Origin: Cellulomonas sp. 73-92
GTDB lineage: Bacteria > Actinomycetota > Actinomycetes > Actinomycetales > Cellulomonadaceae
Length of the DNA stretch: 64,000 nucleotides
Direction: 5' to 3'
Assembly: GCF_001898175.1 (NCBI RefSeq)
Contig: NZ_MKTH01000013.1
Location: 561,051 to 625,050, forward strand
Shown here: one piece after another, positions 43,929 to 58,178 of the stretch
Layout: each line of letters begins with the position of its first letter
Numbering within the stretch: the stretch's first letter is position 1
Position numbers and translations under genes: made by a program
Notes under the pieces: generated by a model
Seen by the model: the letters and a program-made list of their open reading frames with translations, nothing else
Databases searched by the model: none
Told to the model about the DNA's origin: nothing

Positions 43929-44848
43929 GCGCCCACCCCCGCCAGCTCCGCGGCACCGGCGTCGAGCAGCTCACGCGCCACCTGCGAGGCGAGCACCTCC
44001 ACCGCGTCCGACGTGCACGGCGTCGGCAGCGCGGCGGCCGCCGACGACGACAACGACGCGCTCCCGTCGAGCCGGTACACCCGGACGTCGAGCCTCAGCT
44101 CGTCGTCGGCCCACCAGGCGTGCACGCCCACCGGTGCCGAGCACCCCGCCTCGAGCAGCGCCAGCACGCGGCGCTCAGCCTCGACGGCGACGCGGGTCGC
44201 CGGGTCGTCCAGCATGGCCACGAGGTCCTCCTCACCGGCGCGCACCTCGACCGCCAGCGCGCCCTGGCCGGGCGCGGTGGGCCAGTCGCCGAGGTCGAAC
44301 CGCTCGGTCGCCGCATCCGACCGGCCGAGCCGGTCGAGCCCCGCCGCGGCGAGCACGACGGCGTCGAGCCGCCGGTCCGCCACCGAGGCGAGCCGGGTGT
44401 CCACGTTGCCGCGCACGCCGACCACCTCCAGGTCCGGCCGCCGCGACAGCAGCTGCGCCACGCGGCGCGGCGACCCGGTGCCGACGCGCGCGCCGGCCGG
44501 CAGCCCCGCCAGCGTCAGCCCGTCGCGGGCACAGAGTGCGTCGCGGGCATCCGCCCTGGTGGGGAGCGCGGCGACGACGAGGCCGGGCTCCGGCGCCGTC
44601 GGCAGGTCCTTGAGCGAGTGCACGACGAGGTCGCACACGCCGTCGAGCAGGGCCCGGCGCAGCGCCGCGGCGAACACCCCGGTGCCACCCAGCTGGGCCA
44701 GGGGGCGCGTCGAGACGTCCCCCTCGGTGCGGACCGTGACGATCGTCGTCGGCCGCCCGGTCGCGCCGCTGAGCGCGTCGGCGACCGTCGTCGTCTGGGC
44801 GACGGCCAGGGCGCTGCCGCGGGTCCCGACGCGCAGCGTCGTGGTCAT
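43925..44848 (-). CDS. hemC: Hydroxymethylbilane synthase
   Basis: 307 residues; polymerises four porphobilinogens. N-terminal [42 protein letters not shown], and the dipyrromethane cofactor attachment Cys236 in [13 protein letters not shown] 44848 overlaps the ferrochelatase stop by 4 nt. Confidence 0.97.
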   Translation of the reverse strand: MTTTLRVGTRGSALAVAQTTTVADALSGATGRPTTIVTVRTEGDVSTRPLAQLGGTGVFAAALRRALLDGVCDLVVHSLKDLPTAPEPGLVVAALPTRADARDALCARDGLTLAGLPAGARVGTGSPRRVAQLLSRRPDLEVVGVRGNVDTRLASVADRRLDAVVLAAAGLDRLGRSDAATERFDLGDWPTAPGQGALAVEVRAGEEDLVAMLDDPATRVAVEAERRVLALLEAGCSAPVGVHAWWADDELRLDVRVYRLDGSASLSSSAAAALPTPCTSDAVEVLASQVARELLDAGAAELAGVGA

Positions 44849-45891
44849 CGCACCGACCCGGCGACCGCGCCGAGCGCGGGCAGGTCCGGCCAGGGGCCGA
44901 GCTCGGTGACGTGCGGGCGCTGGTCGTCGGGCACGTCGTCGAGCCGCTCGACGACGAGGTCCACGAGCCCCGCCACGAACGCCGGGTGCGTCCCCGGGGT
45001 GGGGACCCGGATCGCCAGCATCCCGTGCGCGGCGGCCGTCTCGGCGGCCTCGGTGTCGAGGTCCCACATGACCTCCATGTGGTCGCTGACGAACCCGATG
45101 GGCACGATGACCAGGGCCTCGACCCCGTCGGCGGCCAGCTCGTCGATGGCTGCGTTGATGTCCGGCTCCAGCCAGGGCACCGAGGGCGAGCCGCTGCGCG
45201 ACTGGTAGACGAGGCTCCACGGCGTGCCGTCCGGCACCGCCTGCGTCAGCACCGCCTGCGCCACCGCGAGGTGCTGCGCCACGTACGCGCCTCCGGGGCC
45301 GAGCGACGGCCCCGACGCCCGGGCGGCCACCATCGGGATGGAGTGGGTCGCGAACAGCACGTGCGTGCGGGCACCCGGCCGCTCGGCCTCGATCCGTGCC
45401 AGCGCGTCGCGCACGCCTTCGACGAACGGCGCCACGAACCCCGGGTGGTCGAAGTACTCGCGGAGCTTGGCGATGCTCACCTCGCCGGCCAGGCCGGTCT
45501 CGTCGAGCGCCTGCTGGAAGTCCTCGAGGTACTGGCCGACGCCCGAGTAGGAGGTGTACGCGCTGGTGACCAGTGCGAGGAGGTGGTCGTCGCCGGCCGC
45601 GTGCGCCTGCGCCACGGCGTCCGCCATGGAGGGCGGCGAGTTGCGGTTGCCCCAGTAGACGGGCAGCTCGATCCCGCGGCGGTCGAGCTCGGCCTCGAGG
45701 GCCGCCTTGAGCGCCCGGTTCTGCGCGTTGATCGGGCTCACGCCGCCGTTGGCGCGGTAGTGGTGCGCCACCTCCTCGAGGCGCTCGTCGGGCACGCCCC
45801 GGCCGTTCGTCACGCGCCGCAGGAACGGGATGACCTCGTCCTGCCCCTCCGGCCCGCCGAAGCTGGCGAGGAGGATCGCGTCGACCTTCAC
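44845..45891 (-). CDS. cpfC: Coproporphyrin III ferrochelatase
   Basis: 348 residues; inserts Fe2+ into coproporphyrin III in the actinobacterial pathway. ILLASFGGPEGQDEVIPFL at the N-terminus, YWGNRNSPPSMADAV, FATHSIP with the metal-binding His, and IGFVSDHMEVMWDLD. GTG 45891 overlaps the chdC stop (GTGA). Assignment to the coproporphyrin rather than protoporphyrin route rests on the adjacent chdC. Confidence 0.95.
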   Translation of the reverse strand: MKVDAILLASFGGPEGQDEVIPFLRRVTNGRGVPDERLEEVAHHYRANGGVSPINAQNRALKAALEAELDRRGIELPVYWGNRNSPPSMADAVAQAHAAGDDHLLALVTSAYTSYSGVGQYLEDFQQALDETGLAGEVSIAKLREYFDHPGFVAPFVEGVRDALARIEAERPGARTHVLFATHSIPMVAARASGPSLGPGGAYVAQHLAVAQAVLTQAVPDGTPWSLVYQSRSGSPSVPWLEPDINAAIDELAADGVEALVIVPIGFVSDHMEVMWDLDTEAAETAAAHGMLAIRVPTPGTHPAFVAGLVDLVVERLDDVPDDQRPHVTELGPWPDLPALGAVAGSVR

Positions 45892-46577
45892 GCGAGGACC
45901 TCGGCGATCTCCTCGACCTCGATGCGGCGGCCGGCGTAGAACGGCGTCTCCCGGCGGACGTGCCGGCGGGCGTCGGTCTCGCGCAGGTGGCGCATGAGGT
46001 CCACCAGGTCGACGAGCTCGGGCGCTTCGAGCGCGAGGATCCACTCGTAGTCGCCGAGGCCGAAGGCCGCGACCGTGTTGGACAGCACGCTGCGGTGGCT
46101 GGCGCCCTTGCGGCCGTGGTCGGCGAGCATCTCGCGGCGCTCGTCGGTGGGCAGCAGGTACCAGTCGTACGAGCGGACGAAGGGGTAGACGGTCAGCCAG
46201 CGCTGCGGCGGGAGGCCGCGCAGGAACGCGGGCGCGTGCGCCGCGTTGAACTCGGCCTCCCGGTGCACGCCGAGCACGTTCCACGTCGGCAGGAGCGTGG
46301 CGAGGGGGTCGCTGCGCCGCAGGGTGCGCAGCGCCGCCTGGAGCCGCTCGGGCGACGGGCCGTGCAGCCAGATCATGAGGTCGGCGTCGGCGCGGATCGA
46401 CGAGACGTCGTAGAAGCCGCGGAGGGTGACGCCCGAGGCCTCGACGGCGGCGAGCGCGGGGGCGAGGTCGCCGGTGCCGGCGCGCTGCGAGTCGCGGCGG
46501 AGCACGGCCCACAGGGTGTAGCCGAGCACCTCCCCGGGGGCGGTGGGCGTGCCGGGTGCTGCGGAGAGTTCGGTCAC
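45888..46577 (-). CDS. chdC: Coproheme decarboxylase (HemQ)
   Basis: 229 residues; the last step of the coproporphyrin-dependent pathway, converting coproheme to heme b with peroxide. Family marks are VYPFVRSYDWYLLP (catalytic Tyr region) and HGRKGASHRSVLSNTVAAFG (heme His). GTG 46577 follows a perfect 12-bp palindrome GGACCATGGTCC (46579-46590) that could be an operator. Separated from hemE by 52 bp. Confidence 0.95.
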   Translation of the reverse strand: MTELSAAPGTPTAPGEVLGYTLWAVLRRDSQRAGTGDLAPALAAVEASGVTLRGFYDVSSIRADADLMIWLHGPSPERLQAALRTLRRSDPLATLLPTWNVLGVHREAEFNAAHAPAFLRGLPPQRWLTVYPFVRSYDWYLLPTDERREMLADHGRKGASHRSVLSNTVAAFGLGDYEWILALEAPELVDLVDLMRHLRETDARRHVRRETPFYAGRRIEVEEIAEVLA

Positions 46578-46629
46578 GGGACCATGGTCCTGCTTCGGCG
46601 CCCGACGAAGAAACTAAGTGAACGTCGCG

Positions 46630-47700
46630 TCAGATAACCGGCGAACGCCAGCCGTGCACCAGCTCGACGACGCGGGTCAGCACCGCCGGGTCGGTGTCCG
46701 GCGGCACGCCGTGCCCGAGGTTGACGACGTGCGCGGGCGCCGCCAGCCCGCGTCGCAGCACGTCCTCGACGTGGTCCGCGAGCACCGGCCACGGCGCCGC
46801 CAGCAGCGCCGGGTCGATGTTGCCCTGCAGCGGCACGGCGCCGCCGAGCCGGCGGGAGGCCTCGTCGAGCGGCAGGCGCCAGTCGACCCCGACCACGTCC
46901 GCGCCGACTCGGTGCATCTCGGCGAGCAGGTCGCCCGAGCCGACGCCGAAGTGGATCACCGGCACGCCCAGCGCTCGGACGCCGGTCAGGGTCCGCGCCG
47001 AGTGCGGTGCCACGCGTCCGGCGTAGTCGGCGACGGACAGCGAGCCGGCCCAGGAGTCGAACAGCTGCACCACCGAGGCGCCGCCGGTGACCTGGGCCAT
47101 GAGGAACGCGGCGGACACGTCGGCGCACCAGTCGAGCAGCGCGGCCCAGGTCGTCGGGTCGGTGCGCATGAGCGCGCGGGCGCGCAGCTGGTCACGGGAG
47201 GGACCGCCCTCCACCAGGTACGACGCCAGCGTGTACGGCGCCCCGGCGAAGCCGATGAGCGGGGTGGTGCCGAGCTGGGCGACCGCGCCCGCGGCGCCGG
47301 CGACGATCGGCGCCAGCGCGCCCGGGTCGAGCGGCGGCAACGCCGCGACGTCGTCTGGCGTGCGGACCGGCGAGCCCAGCACCGGCCCCCGGCCGGGGAC
47401 GATGCGCACGTCCACCCCGGCGAGGGCGACGGGCACCACGATGTCGCTGAAGAACACCGCGGCGTCGACCCCGTGCCGGCGCACGGGTTGGAGCGTCAGC
47501 TCGGCGGCCAGCTCGGGCGTCAGGCACGCGTCGAGCATCTCGATGCCCTCGCGCGCCGCGCGGTACTCCGGCAGCGACCGGCCGGCCTGCCGCATGAACC
47601 ACACGGGTGGGGTCGCGGGGCGCTCGCCGCGGCACGCGCGCACGAGCGGCGAGCCGGCGGTCCGACCTGTCACGAGCGGGTTGTCCGCGGGAGCCGTCAC
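46630..47700 (-). CDS. hemE: Uroporphyrinogen decarboxylase
   Basis: 356 residues; first gene of the minus-strand heme operon. N-terminal [17 protein letters not shown] (substrate Arg residues), [32 protein letters not shown] and [18 protein letters not shown] 47700 was chosen; no strong ribosome site is seen. Divergent from the radical SAM gene across 93 bp, which must hold both promoters. Confidence 0.96.
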   Translation of the reverse strand: MTAPADNPLVTGRTAGSPLVRACRGERPATPPVWFMRQAGRSLPEYRAAREGIEMLDACLTPELAAELTLQPVRRHGVDAAVFFSDIVVPVALAGVDVRIVPGRGPVLGSPVRTPDDVAALPPLDPGALAPIVAGAAGAVAQLGTTPLIGFAGAPYTLASYLVEGGPSRDQLRARALMRTDPTTWAALLDWCADVSAAFLMAQVTGGASVVQLFDSWAGSLSVADYAGRVAPHSARTLTGVRALGVPVIHFGVGSGDLLAEMHRVGADVVGVDWRLPLDEASRRLGGAVPLQGNIDPALLAAPWPVLADHVEDVLRRGLAAPAHVVNLGHGVPPDTDPAVLTRVVELVHGWRSPVI

Positions 47701-47793
47701 GCGACGGGACGGTACTCGGCGGTCCGGGGCGGCACTAACGTGTCCGAGGTTCACCGCGCCGTCCCGCGCCGGCCACCCGAGCGAGGAGCCCCG

Positions 47794-48930
47794 ATGCCTG
47801 ACCCGACCGTCCAGCCGACGCCCGCCCGTCCGTCCGGCATCGGCTCGGTCAAGCCCGACGGCTGGGCGTACCAGCGGGCGCCGATGATCGTGTACTGGGA
47901 GCTCACCAACGCCTGCGGGCTGGCGTGCCGGCACTGCCGGGCCACCGCGATGCCCGACCCGATGCCGGGCGAGCTGTCCACGGCCCAGGGGATCGCGCTC
48001 CTCGACGACATCCTCGGTTTCGCGGGCCCGGGCGAGGCGGTGCCGCACATCGTCATGACCGGCGGCGACCCGCTGCGCCGGGCGGACCTGCCGCAGCTCG
48101 TCGCCGCCGCCCGCGAGCGCGGCATCGGGGTGTCCCTGGCACCCGCCGTGACGCCGCTGCTCACCCGGGAGCGCATCTTCTGGATGAAGGAGTCCGGTGT
48201 CGACGCGATCTCGCTGTCGTTGGACGGGTCGAACGCCGCCTACCACGACGGGGTCCGCATGGTGCCGGGAACGTTCGACGCCACGCTCGAGGCCCTCGAC
48301 ACCGCGGCGGAGGCGCACCTGCCGGTGCAGGTGAACACGCTCGTCACGGCGGCGACCGCACCGGACCTCCCGGCCACCTTCGAGCTGCTCACCGGGCACA
48401 CGCTGCAGCAGTGGAGCCTGTTCTTCCTCATCTCCGTCGGCCGTGGCGCCGAGCTGGAGGAGCTCTCCCCCGGGGCCGCGGAGCGCACCCTGCTGTGGGC
48501 GCAGAAGGTCGGGCGCGACGCGCCGTTCCGCGTCCGGACCACGGAGGCCATGCACTACCGGCGGCTGTCGGCCGCCGCCCTGCTCCACGCGGGCAGGTCC
48601 CGGGCGGAGGTGGAGGCGCACCCGATGGCGCGCGGGTTCGGCGTGCGCGACGGCAACGGGATCGTGTTCGTGTCCAACCTCGGCGAGGTCATGCCGTCGG
48701 GCTTCCTGCCGCTGAGCGTCGGCAACGTCAAGGAGCGGTCGCTCGTCGAGCTGTACCGCGACGACCCGCTCATGCGCTCGCTGCGCGACCCGGACGGGTT
48801 CAAGGGCCGTTGCGGTGTCTGCGAGTTCCACGACTGGTGCGGCGGCTCCCGCGCCCGCGCGTACGCCTGGACCGGTGACCCGCTCGAGTCCGACCCGCTC
48901 TGCCCGTACCAGCCGCGGCGGGCGGCATGA
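47794..48930 (+). CDS. Radical SAM/SPASM protein in the heme locus
   Basis: 378 residues. The radical SAM cluster motif is CGLACRHC in [16 protein letters not shown], the SAM-binding region is MTGGDPLRR, and a C-terminal SPASM-type Cys set lies in [12 protein letters not shown] and the final PLCPY. Family from memory: TIGR04053-like, often beside heme genes and related to AhbD-type heme synthases. ATG 47794 has GAGGAG. A -10-like TAACGT lies at 47736-47741. Its stop overlaps cgoX by 4 nt. The role may be in heme modification or an alternative oxygen-independent step; unproven. Confidence 0.9.
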   Translation: MPDPTVQPTPARPSGIGSVKPDGWAYQRAPMIVYWELTNACGLACRHCRATAMPDPMPGELSTAQGIALLDDILGFAGPGEAVPHIVMTGGDPLRRADLPQLVAAARERGIGVSLAPAVTPLLTRERIFWMKESGVDAISLSLDGSNAAYHDGVRMVPGTFDATLEALDTAAEAHLPVQVNTLVTAATAPDLPATFELLTGHTLQQWSLFFLISVGRGAELEELSPGAAERTLLWAQKVGRDAPFRVRTTEAMHYRRLSAAALLHAGRSRAEVEAHPMARGFGVRDGNGIVFVSNLGEVMPSGFLPLSVGNVKERSLVELYRDDPLMRSLRDPDGFKGRCGVCEFHDWCGGSRARAYAWTGDPLESDPLCPYQPRRAA

Positions 48931-50330
48931 GGCTGCTCGTCGTCGGCGGCGGCATCACGGGGCTGGCGGCCGCCTGGGAGGCGGTGCGCGGTGCCGAGGG
49001 CCGGCCCCCGGCCGAGGTGCTCCTCGTGGAGGCCTCCGACCGGCTCGGCGGCAAGCTGCACACGGAGGCGACCGAGGGGTTGCTCGTCGAGCACGGGCCG
49101 GACTCGTTCGTCGGCTACCGGCCCGCGGCCCTGGCGCTGGCCGACGAGGTGGGTCTCACCGGCGAGGTCATCGGGACATCCGGCGCCCGCGTGGTCTCGC
49201 TGCGCTCCCGCGGCCGGCTGCGCCCGCTGCCGGCGGGCATGGGCATGGTGCTGCCGACCCGGCTCGGGCCGTTCGTCACCACGGGGATCCTGTCGCCGGC
49301 GGACAAGCTGCGCGCCGGGCTCGACCTTGTGCTGCCGCGGCGGCTGCGGGAGGGCCAGGACGTCGCGATCGGCGCGTTCCTGCGCGCCCGGCTCGGCGGG
49401 GGCATCGTCCGGCGGTTCGCCGACCCGATGATCGGCGGGATCTACGGCGCGAGCGTCGACGAGCTCAGCCTGGACGCCGTGCTGCCGTCGCTGCGCGCCG
49501 ACGAGGCCGCCCACCGCAGCCTCATGCTCGCGGCCCTCGCCGCGGGACGTGCCGCCCGCACCGGCCGCGGCCCCGGCTCGCCCTTCCGGACGTTCCGCGG
49601 CGGTATGGGGGCCCTGGTGGCGGCGCTGGGCCGGAGCCTGGCCGAGGCGGGGGTCGACGTCCGGCTCGGGACCTCGGTGGCGCAGCTGCGTCCCGCCGGT
49701 GACGGTGCCCGGGCGGTGCTCGACGACGGGTCGGTCGAGGAGGTCGACGCCGTGGTGCTCGCCGGTGGCGTGGCTTCGTCGTCGGCGCTGCTGGGCGAGA
49801 GCGCGCCCGCTGCGGCGGCGGCGCTGGCCGGCGTGCCGCTGGCCACCTCCGTCGTCGTGACGCTCGCCTACGCGGCCGACGCCTTCCCACGACCGGTGGA
49901 CACGCACGGCTGGCTGGAGGCCGGCGCCGCGCCCGTCAGCGGCGTCACCGTGAGCTCCGCCAAGTGGGAGGCGCGGGCGCCGGAGGGCACCGTGCTCATC
50001 CGGGCCTTCGTGCCGCAGCGCCTCGGCGACATCGTGCACGCGCCCGATGGCGTCCTGGTCGATCGCGTCTCGGGACACGTCGGCGCGGTGCTCGGCGCGC
50101 GCAGGCCGCCCGAGCTCACGCGCGTGGCTCGCTGGCCCGCGCTGATGCCGATGTACACGGTCGGTCACCTCGACCGGGTGGCGGCCGCCGAGCGGGGGCT
50201 CGCGCACCTGCCGGCGTGGCGGGTCGCCGGCTCCGCGCTGCGCGGTGTCGGCGTCCCGGACTGCGTGGCGGACGGACGGCGCCAGGCGGCGCTCGCGCTC
50301 CAGGTCGCCTCGGGGGCGCCGGGACGCTGA
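48927..50330 (+). CDS. cgoX: Coproporphyrinogen III oxidase, FAD-dependent (HemY type)
   Basis: 467 residues; oxidises coproporphyrinogen III to coproporphyrin III, the substrate of CpfC. FAD motif [53 protein letters not shown], and the C-terminal dinucleotide region [23 protein letters not shown] 48927 overlaps the radical SAM stop. Confidence 0.95.
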   Translation: MRLLVVGGGITGLAAAWEAVRGAEGRPPAEVLLVEASDRLGGKLHTEATEGLLVEHGPDSFVGYRPAALALADEVGLTGEVIGTSGARVVSLRSRGRLRPLPAGMGMVLPTRLGPFVTTGILSPADKLRAGLDLVLPRRLREGQDVAIGAFLRARLGGGIVRRFADPMIGGIYGASVDELSLDAVLPSLRADEAAHRSLMLAALAAGRAARTGRGPGSPFRTFRGGMGALVAALGRSLAEAGVDVRLGTSVAQLRPAGDGARAVLDDGSVEEVDAVVLAGGVASSSALLGESAPAAAAALAGVPLATSVVVTLAYAADAFPRPVDTHGWLEAGAAPVSGVTVSSAKWEARAPEGTVLIRAFVPQRLGDIVHAPDGVLVDRVSGHVGAVLGARRPPELTRVARWPALMPMYTVGHLDRVAAAERGLAHLPAWRVAGSALRGVGVPDCVADGRRQAALALQVASGAPGR

Positions 50331-50392
50331 CGCCCGACGACCGCCGGACGGCAGGGGCCGCGTGGTGCGCCCCCACCGCCCGGCTGTCGGGG

Positions 50393-51445
50393 TCAGCCGC
50401 GGTGCGGCTGCAGCAGGCCGAGCAGGCCGTGCTGCTCGCCGTCCGGGCCGGCGCTGAACCACACCGAGTCGACGCCGCCCGCGACCTGGTCACCCACGGT
50501 CAGCCCCCACAGGCCGTCGATCACCAGCGGACCGCCGGACGGGCCGCGCAGCACGCCGACGACGGCGCCCGTGCGCGGGTCGAACGCGTGGATGCGGCCG
50601 TCACCGAAGTTGCCGATGAGGACGTCGCCGCCGAACTGGCCGAACGTCGCCGGCGCGAGCGTGATGCCCCACGGCGAGTCGAGCACGCCGTGCGTGGCGA
50701 ACCGGCGCACGAAGCCGCCGTCGGTCGTGTAGACGTCGACGAACCCGTGGGCCTTGCCGGCGACGTCGTCGTGCCGCGCCGCGTCCTGCTTCGCGTAGGT
50801 CACGAAGACCTGGCCGTCGATCTCGGCGACGTCGAACGGCGCGTAGCCGGCGGGCAGGAACCGGTCGTGGAACATGCCGACCGTCGAGACGAGCGTGAAC
50901 GTCCCGTCGAAGACGTCGATCCGGTTGTCGTGGAAGTCCGCCGCGAGCAGCAGCGGGCCCGACGAGCCCTGCACCAGGGCGAGGCCCTTGTACACGGCGG
51001 TGTCGCTGTGGTGGACCCGGACGGCCGAGCCGCCGCCGTTCCACGCGGACAGGTCGCCGTTCTCGCCGGCGAAGACGAACCGGGCCGGGTTGACGGTGCC
51101 GGGGACGACGAACGACGACGTGCTGTTGAACACCTGCCCGGTGGGGGCGCCACCGGGGATCGCGACCTGCAGCACCTTGGTGGCGGGGCTGCCCGCCACG
51201 TCGGTCCGGTACAGCGTCGTCACGTCGGCCCCGTTGTCGGACGCCCAGATCGGGGTGTTCGGCCCGTGCGAGAGGCCCCACGCGTTGACGAGGGACGGAT
51301 CGGTGAGTGCCGCGACGCCGGGCTGGTCGGACACGAGGTTCACCTGGCGATAGGTGCCCGTGCCGGCCGCGCTCGCCGGCCCGGCGACCACCACGCTCAA
51401 CGCCGCCGTCACCGCGGCTCCGATGACGCCCAGTCTGGCAACCAT
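50393..51445 (-). CDS. Secreted TIGR03118-like beta-propeller protein
   Basis: 350 residues. Sec signal peptide (MVARLGVIGAAVTAALSVVV then AGPASAAG) is followed by repeated beta-blade sequence such as LVNAWGLSHGPNTPIWASDN, GLALVQGSSGPLLLAADF and DVLIGNFGDGRIHAFDPRTG, an NHL/YncE-like propeller. ATG 51445 has GAGGAGG 7 nt upstream. Convergent with cgoX, divergent from hemA; unrelated to heme synthesis as far as sequence shows. Function unknown; exported. Confidence 0.85.
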   Translation of the reverse strand: MVARLGVIGAAVTAALSVVVAGPASAAGTGTYRQVNLVSDQPGVAALTDPSLVNAWGLSHGPNTPIWASDNGADVTTLYRTDVAGSPATKVLQVAIPGGAPTGQVFNSTSSFVVPGTVNPARFVFAGENGDLSAWNGGGSAVRVHHSDTAVYKGLALVQGSSGPLLLAADFHDNRIDVFDGTFTLVSTVGMFHDRFLPAGYAPFDVAEIDGQVFVTYAKQDAARHDDVAGKAHGFVDVYTTDGGFVRRFATHGVLDSPWGITLAPATFGQFGGDVLIGNFGDGRIHAFDPRTGAVVGVLRGPSGGPLVIDGLWGLTVGDQVAGGVDSVWFSAGPDGEQHGLLGLLQPHRG

Positions 51446-51571
51446 GACATGCCTCCTCGAGGTCGGGTTACCCCCCTCGCGGGCAACGAGGTGCGACGGC
51501 CGGTGGTTCAGGCGCTGGGCGTGTCGCCCTGCGCGGCGCGAGCACCCAGGGATCGAGCGGACACTGGTGCC

Positions 51572-52783
51572 GTGCTCCTGTGCCTCTCTGCGAACCATCG
51601 CAACGCGAGCTTCGGACTGCTCGAGCGGCTCTCGGTCGACGTCCCGGCGGCCACGCAGGCGCTCCTCAAGGCCGTCCCGGACGGCAGCGGCGCCGTGGTG
51701 CTGGCGACGTGCAACCGGTTCGAGGCGTACCTCGACCTGACGGACCGGACCGACGTGGTCGCGGCCGAGCCGTTGGTCGACGCGCTGGCGGATGCCAGCG
51801 GCGTGGCGGCCGACGAGCTGCGGGCGTCCCTGTCGGTGCACCGGGGCGCCGCGGTCGCGGTCCACCTGTTCGCGGTGTCGAGCGGCCTGGAGTCGGTCGT
51901 CGTCGGCGAGGAGGAGATCGCGGGTCAGGTCGGGCGGGCCCTGGAGGCGGCCCGCGAGCAGGGCACGACCACCGGGGACCTCGAGCGGCTGTTCCAGCGG
52001 GCGGTGTCCACGAGCCGCGGCGTCAAGAACCGCACGACGATCGGTGGCACGGGACGCTCGCTCGTCCGGCTCGCGCTGGACCTGGCCTCCGGGCGCGTCG
52101 GCGACTGGTCCCGGGCGACGATCCTGGTGGTGGGCACGGGCCGCTACGCGGGCACCACGGTCGCCGCGCTGCACGCCCGCGGCGCCGGGGACGTGCGCGT
52201 CTTCTCCCCGTCCGGCAACGGCGCGGCCTTCGCCGCCAAGCGGGGGCTCACCCTCGAGACGGACCTGCCCGCGGCCATGGCGGTGGCCGACCTCGTCGTG
52301 ACGGCCAGCACCGGCGTCGTGCTGCTGCCGTCGGCGGTGCCGCCGGGCCGGCCGCTGCTCGTCATCGACCTGGGGATGCCGCGGAACGTCGACCCGGCGG
52401 TCCGGCGGATGGACGGCGTGGACGTCCTCGACCTCGACACCCTGCGGGTGCACGCGCCGCTCGCCCACACCGAGGCGCACGACGAGGCCCGCGCGCTCGT
52501 CGGCTCCGCCGCGGCCGAGTTCGCGGTGGACGCGACCGTGGCGCCGGCGATCGCCGCGCTGCGCCGCCTGGTCTTCGAGACCCTCGACAACGAGATCGCG
52601 CGGGCGCGCTCGCGCGGCGCGGGCGACGAGGCCGAGGCGGCGCTGCGCCACTTCGCGAGCGTGCTGCTCCACCGGCCCTCGGTGCGCATCCGCGAGCTGG
52701 CCGGCGCGGGTCGCACCGAGGAGGTGCTCGCCGCGCTCGACCTGCTGCACGGGATCCGGCCGGGCGCGGCCGACCGCACGTGA
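51572..52783 (+). CDS. hemA: Glutamyl-tRNA reductase
   Basis: 403 residues; reduces Glu-tRNA to glutamate-1-semialdehyde, the first committed step of heme synthesis. Catalytic Cys47 in LATCNRFEAYL, SANHRNASFGLLERL at the start, VVGEEEIAGQV, KNRTTIGGTGRSLV and the NADPH region LVVGTGRYAG. Shorter than many homologues, ending soon after the dimerisation helices. GTG 51572. Separated from other heme genes by the TIGR03118-like gene. Confidence 0.95.
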   Translation: MLLCLSANHRNASFGLLERLSVDVPAATQALLKAVPDGSGAVVLATCNRFEAYLDLTDRTDVVAAEPLVDALADASGVAADELRASLSVHRGAAVAVHLFAVSSGLESVVVGEEEIAGQVGRALEAAREQGTTTGDLERLFQRAVSTSRGVKNRTTIGGTGRSLVRLALDLASGRVGDWSRATILVVGTGRYAGTTVAALHARGAGDVRVFSPSGNGAAFAAKRGLTLETDLPAAMAVADLVVTASTGVVLLPSAVPPGRPLLVIDLGMPRNVDPAVRRMDGVDVLDLDTLRVHAPLAHTEAHDEARALVGSAAAEFAVDATVAPAIAALRRLVFETLDNEIARARSRGAGDEAEAALRHFASVLLHRPSVRIRELAGAGRTEEVLAALDLLHGIRPGAADRT

Positions 52784-52842
52784 GCCCGACGCGGGCCGCA
52801 CGGCCGTGACCCCGGCCGGCGTGCGCCGGCCGGGACGACCCG

Positions 52843-53960
52843 TCAGGCGACGCGCGTGCCTCTCGCGAGCTTGTGCTGCGGTATCGAGAGCCGCCGCACC
52901 GCGGTCGCCACGCCGGCCGCGCCGAGCAGCACCGTGAAGCCGAGGCCCCACGGCCAGATCGGCGCCGTCGACGGCGCCGGCGCGGCATCACCCGTCGTCA
53001 GGAGCGCCACGGGCGACGACCAGCACTCGTTGACCGGCCGCGCCCCGCCCTGGCGCGCCTCGCGCACCGCCTGCCGCAGCGCCGCGAAGGGCGACGTGGA
53101 GGCGTAGGGCTCGTCGGCCGCGGGCACCGTCGAGCCGTCCGCGACCACCACGAACGGGTTGAGCGCCAGCAGCCACCACGTGCGCTCGGTGTGGTAGACG
53201 GTCCGCGTCTCGGTGCGCCACTCGCACGGCGGCGGGTTGTCGGTGCCGTTCCAGCCGGTGGCCGGCATGCCCCACACCTGGACCGTCTGCTGCGAGTCGA
53301 TCGAGGGGTACGTCAGCCCGAAGAGGATCGGGGTGAACACCGCCAGGCCGGCGACGACGACGAAGGTGAGCACCGTGGACCCGGCCGTCCGCGCGGTGAG
53401 CGAGGACAGCCCGACGCCGATGCCGCACAGCGCCGCGAGCAGCACGGCGATGAGCACGAGCACCGCGCCCGCCGCGCGCACGGGCGTGCCGCCGAGCCCG
53501 AGCGCGAGCAGGAAGAACGGCACGCTGGCCACGAGGAACGCGCACGAGGCGACCCACGCCGCGACCACCTTCCCGAGCACGATCTCGGCCGGCGACAGGA
53601 GCGTCACCTGCAGCGTCGCCAGGGTGCCGCTGTTGCGGTCGCCGTTGACCGACGTCGAGGTGAGCGTGGGCGTCACCAGCAGCCCGAGCCCCAGGACCAG
53701 GAACGAGACGACGGCGAAGAGGACGGGCCCGCGCGACGGGTTGGGCGTGCCGCCCCCGAGCGCACCCATCGCGCCGGTCGCCAGCAGCGTGATCGCGCCG
53801 ACGACGACGAACCACACGACGAGGGCGACGATCCAGCGCGTCGACCGCACCCGCTGCCGCAGCTCCAGCCGCGCGACGGTGCGGACCCCGTGCCACGTGA
53901 CGTGCCACGGTCCGTGGCGGCCCACCATCGCCGGGCGCGGCGAGTCCTCGAGCTCGACGG

Positions 53961-53964
<4 letters not shown>
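52843..53964 (-). CDS. ABC transporter permease (ABC-2 type)
   Basis: A 373-residue integral membrane protein with about six hydrophobic segments. The ABC-2 hallmark region LTSTSVNGDRNSGTLATLQVTLLSPAEIVLGK is present in pieces. A long extracytoplasmic stretch between helices contains paired Cys (PPCEWRTETRT, NECWSSPV). ATG 53964 overlaps the ATPase stop by 4 nt. Exporter of unknown substrate with the upstream ATPase. Confidence 0.88.
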
Positions 53965-57560
<3,596 letters not shown>

Positions 57561-57687
57561 ACCGCGCGCGTCGCCGGCCAGCACCCCTCGCGAAGAATGT
57601 CCCGGTTCGTCTGGATTTGGCCCGGGTGGTGACGTAGCGTCATCATGCCGACCGCCCGACGGTCGGGCCGTCGGCGCGGGAGGCATC

Positions 57688-58083
57688 ATGCTCGCCAATT
57701 TCCCCGCCATGGCCACGCTCCCCACCGCGGACATGGCTCGTGCGCGCGCGTTCTACGAGGGGCTCGGGTTCCCGGTCGTCCGGGAGGGGGACGAGCTTCA
57801 GGGGACGATGTTCCAGGCCGGGTCCACGCCCTTCCTCGTCTTCGCGACCCCCAACGCCGGCACCAACCACGCGACCGCGATGGCGTTCACGGTCAGCGAC
57901 GAGGGGTTTGCCGGCGAGATCGAGGGACTGCGCGCCAACGGCGTGAAGTTCATGACGTTCGATGCGCCGACGGGCTCGTGGTCCGACGGCGTGCTGACCG
58001 ACGGCGACGTGCGGTCGGCGTGGTTCGAGGACCCGGACGGGAACGTGCTCTGCGTCGCCACGATGCCGGTCGCCCCGGCCTGA
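57688..58083 (+). CDS. VOC-family protein
   Basis: 131 residues with vicinal oxygen chelate pattern: LPTADMARARAFYEGLGFPV, TAMAFTVSDEG, GSWSDGVLTDGDVRSAWFED and PDGNVLCVA. ATG 57688 with GGGAGG 5 nt upstream. Probable small-molecule binding or dioxygenase-like role; substrate unknown. Only weakly similar in sequence to the VOC protein at 12940-13320. Confidence 0.88.
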   Translation: MLANFPAMATLPTADMARARAFYEGLGFPVVREGDELQGTMFQAGSTPFLVFATPNAGTNHATAMAFTVSDEGFAGEIEGLRANGVKFMTFDAPTGSWSDGVLTDGDVRSAWFEDPDGNVLCVATMPVAPA

Positions 58084-58178
58084 GGCGCAGCGCCCCGTCC
58101 ATCACGCAACGTCCGGGCGCGCCGGGCCCGAATCCCTGGCGTGCTCGGGCGTTGGCCCTGCGTGACGACGGTGCGGGC

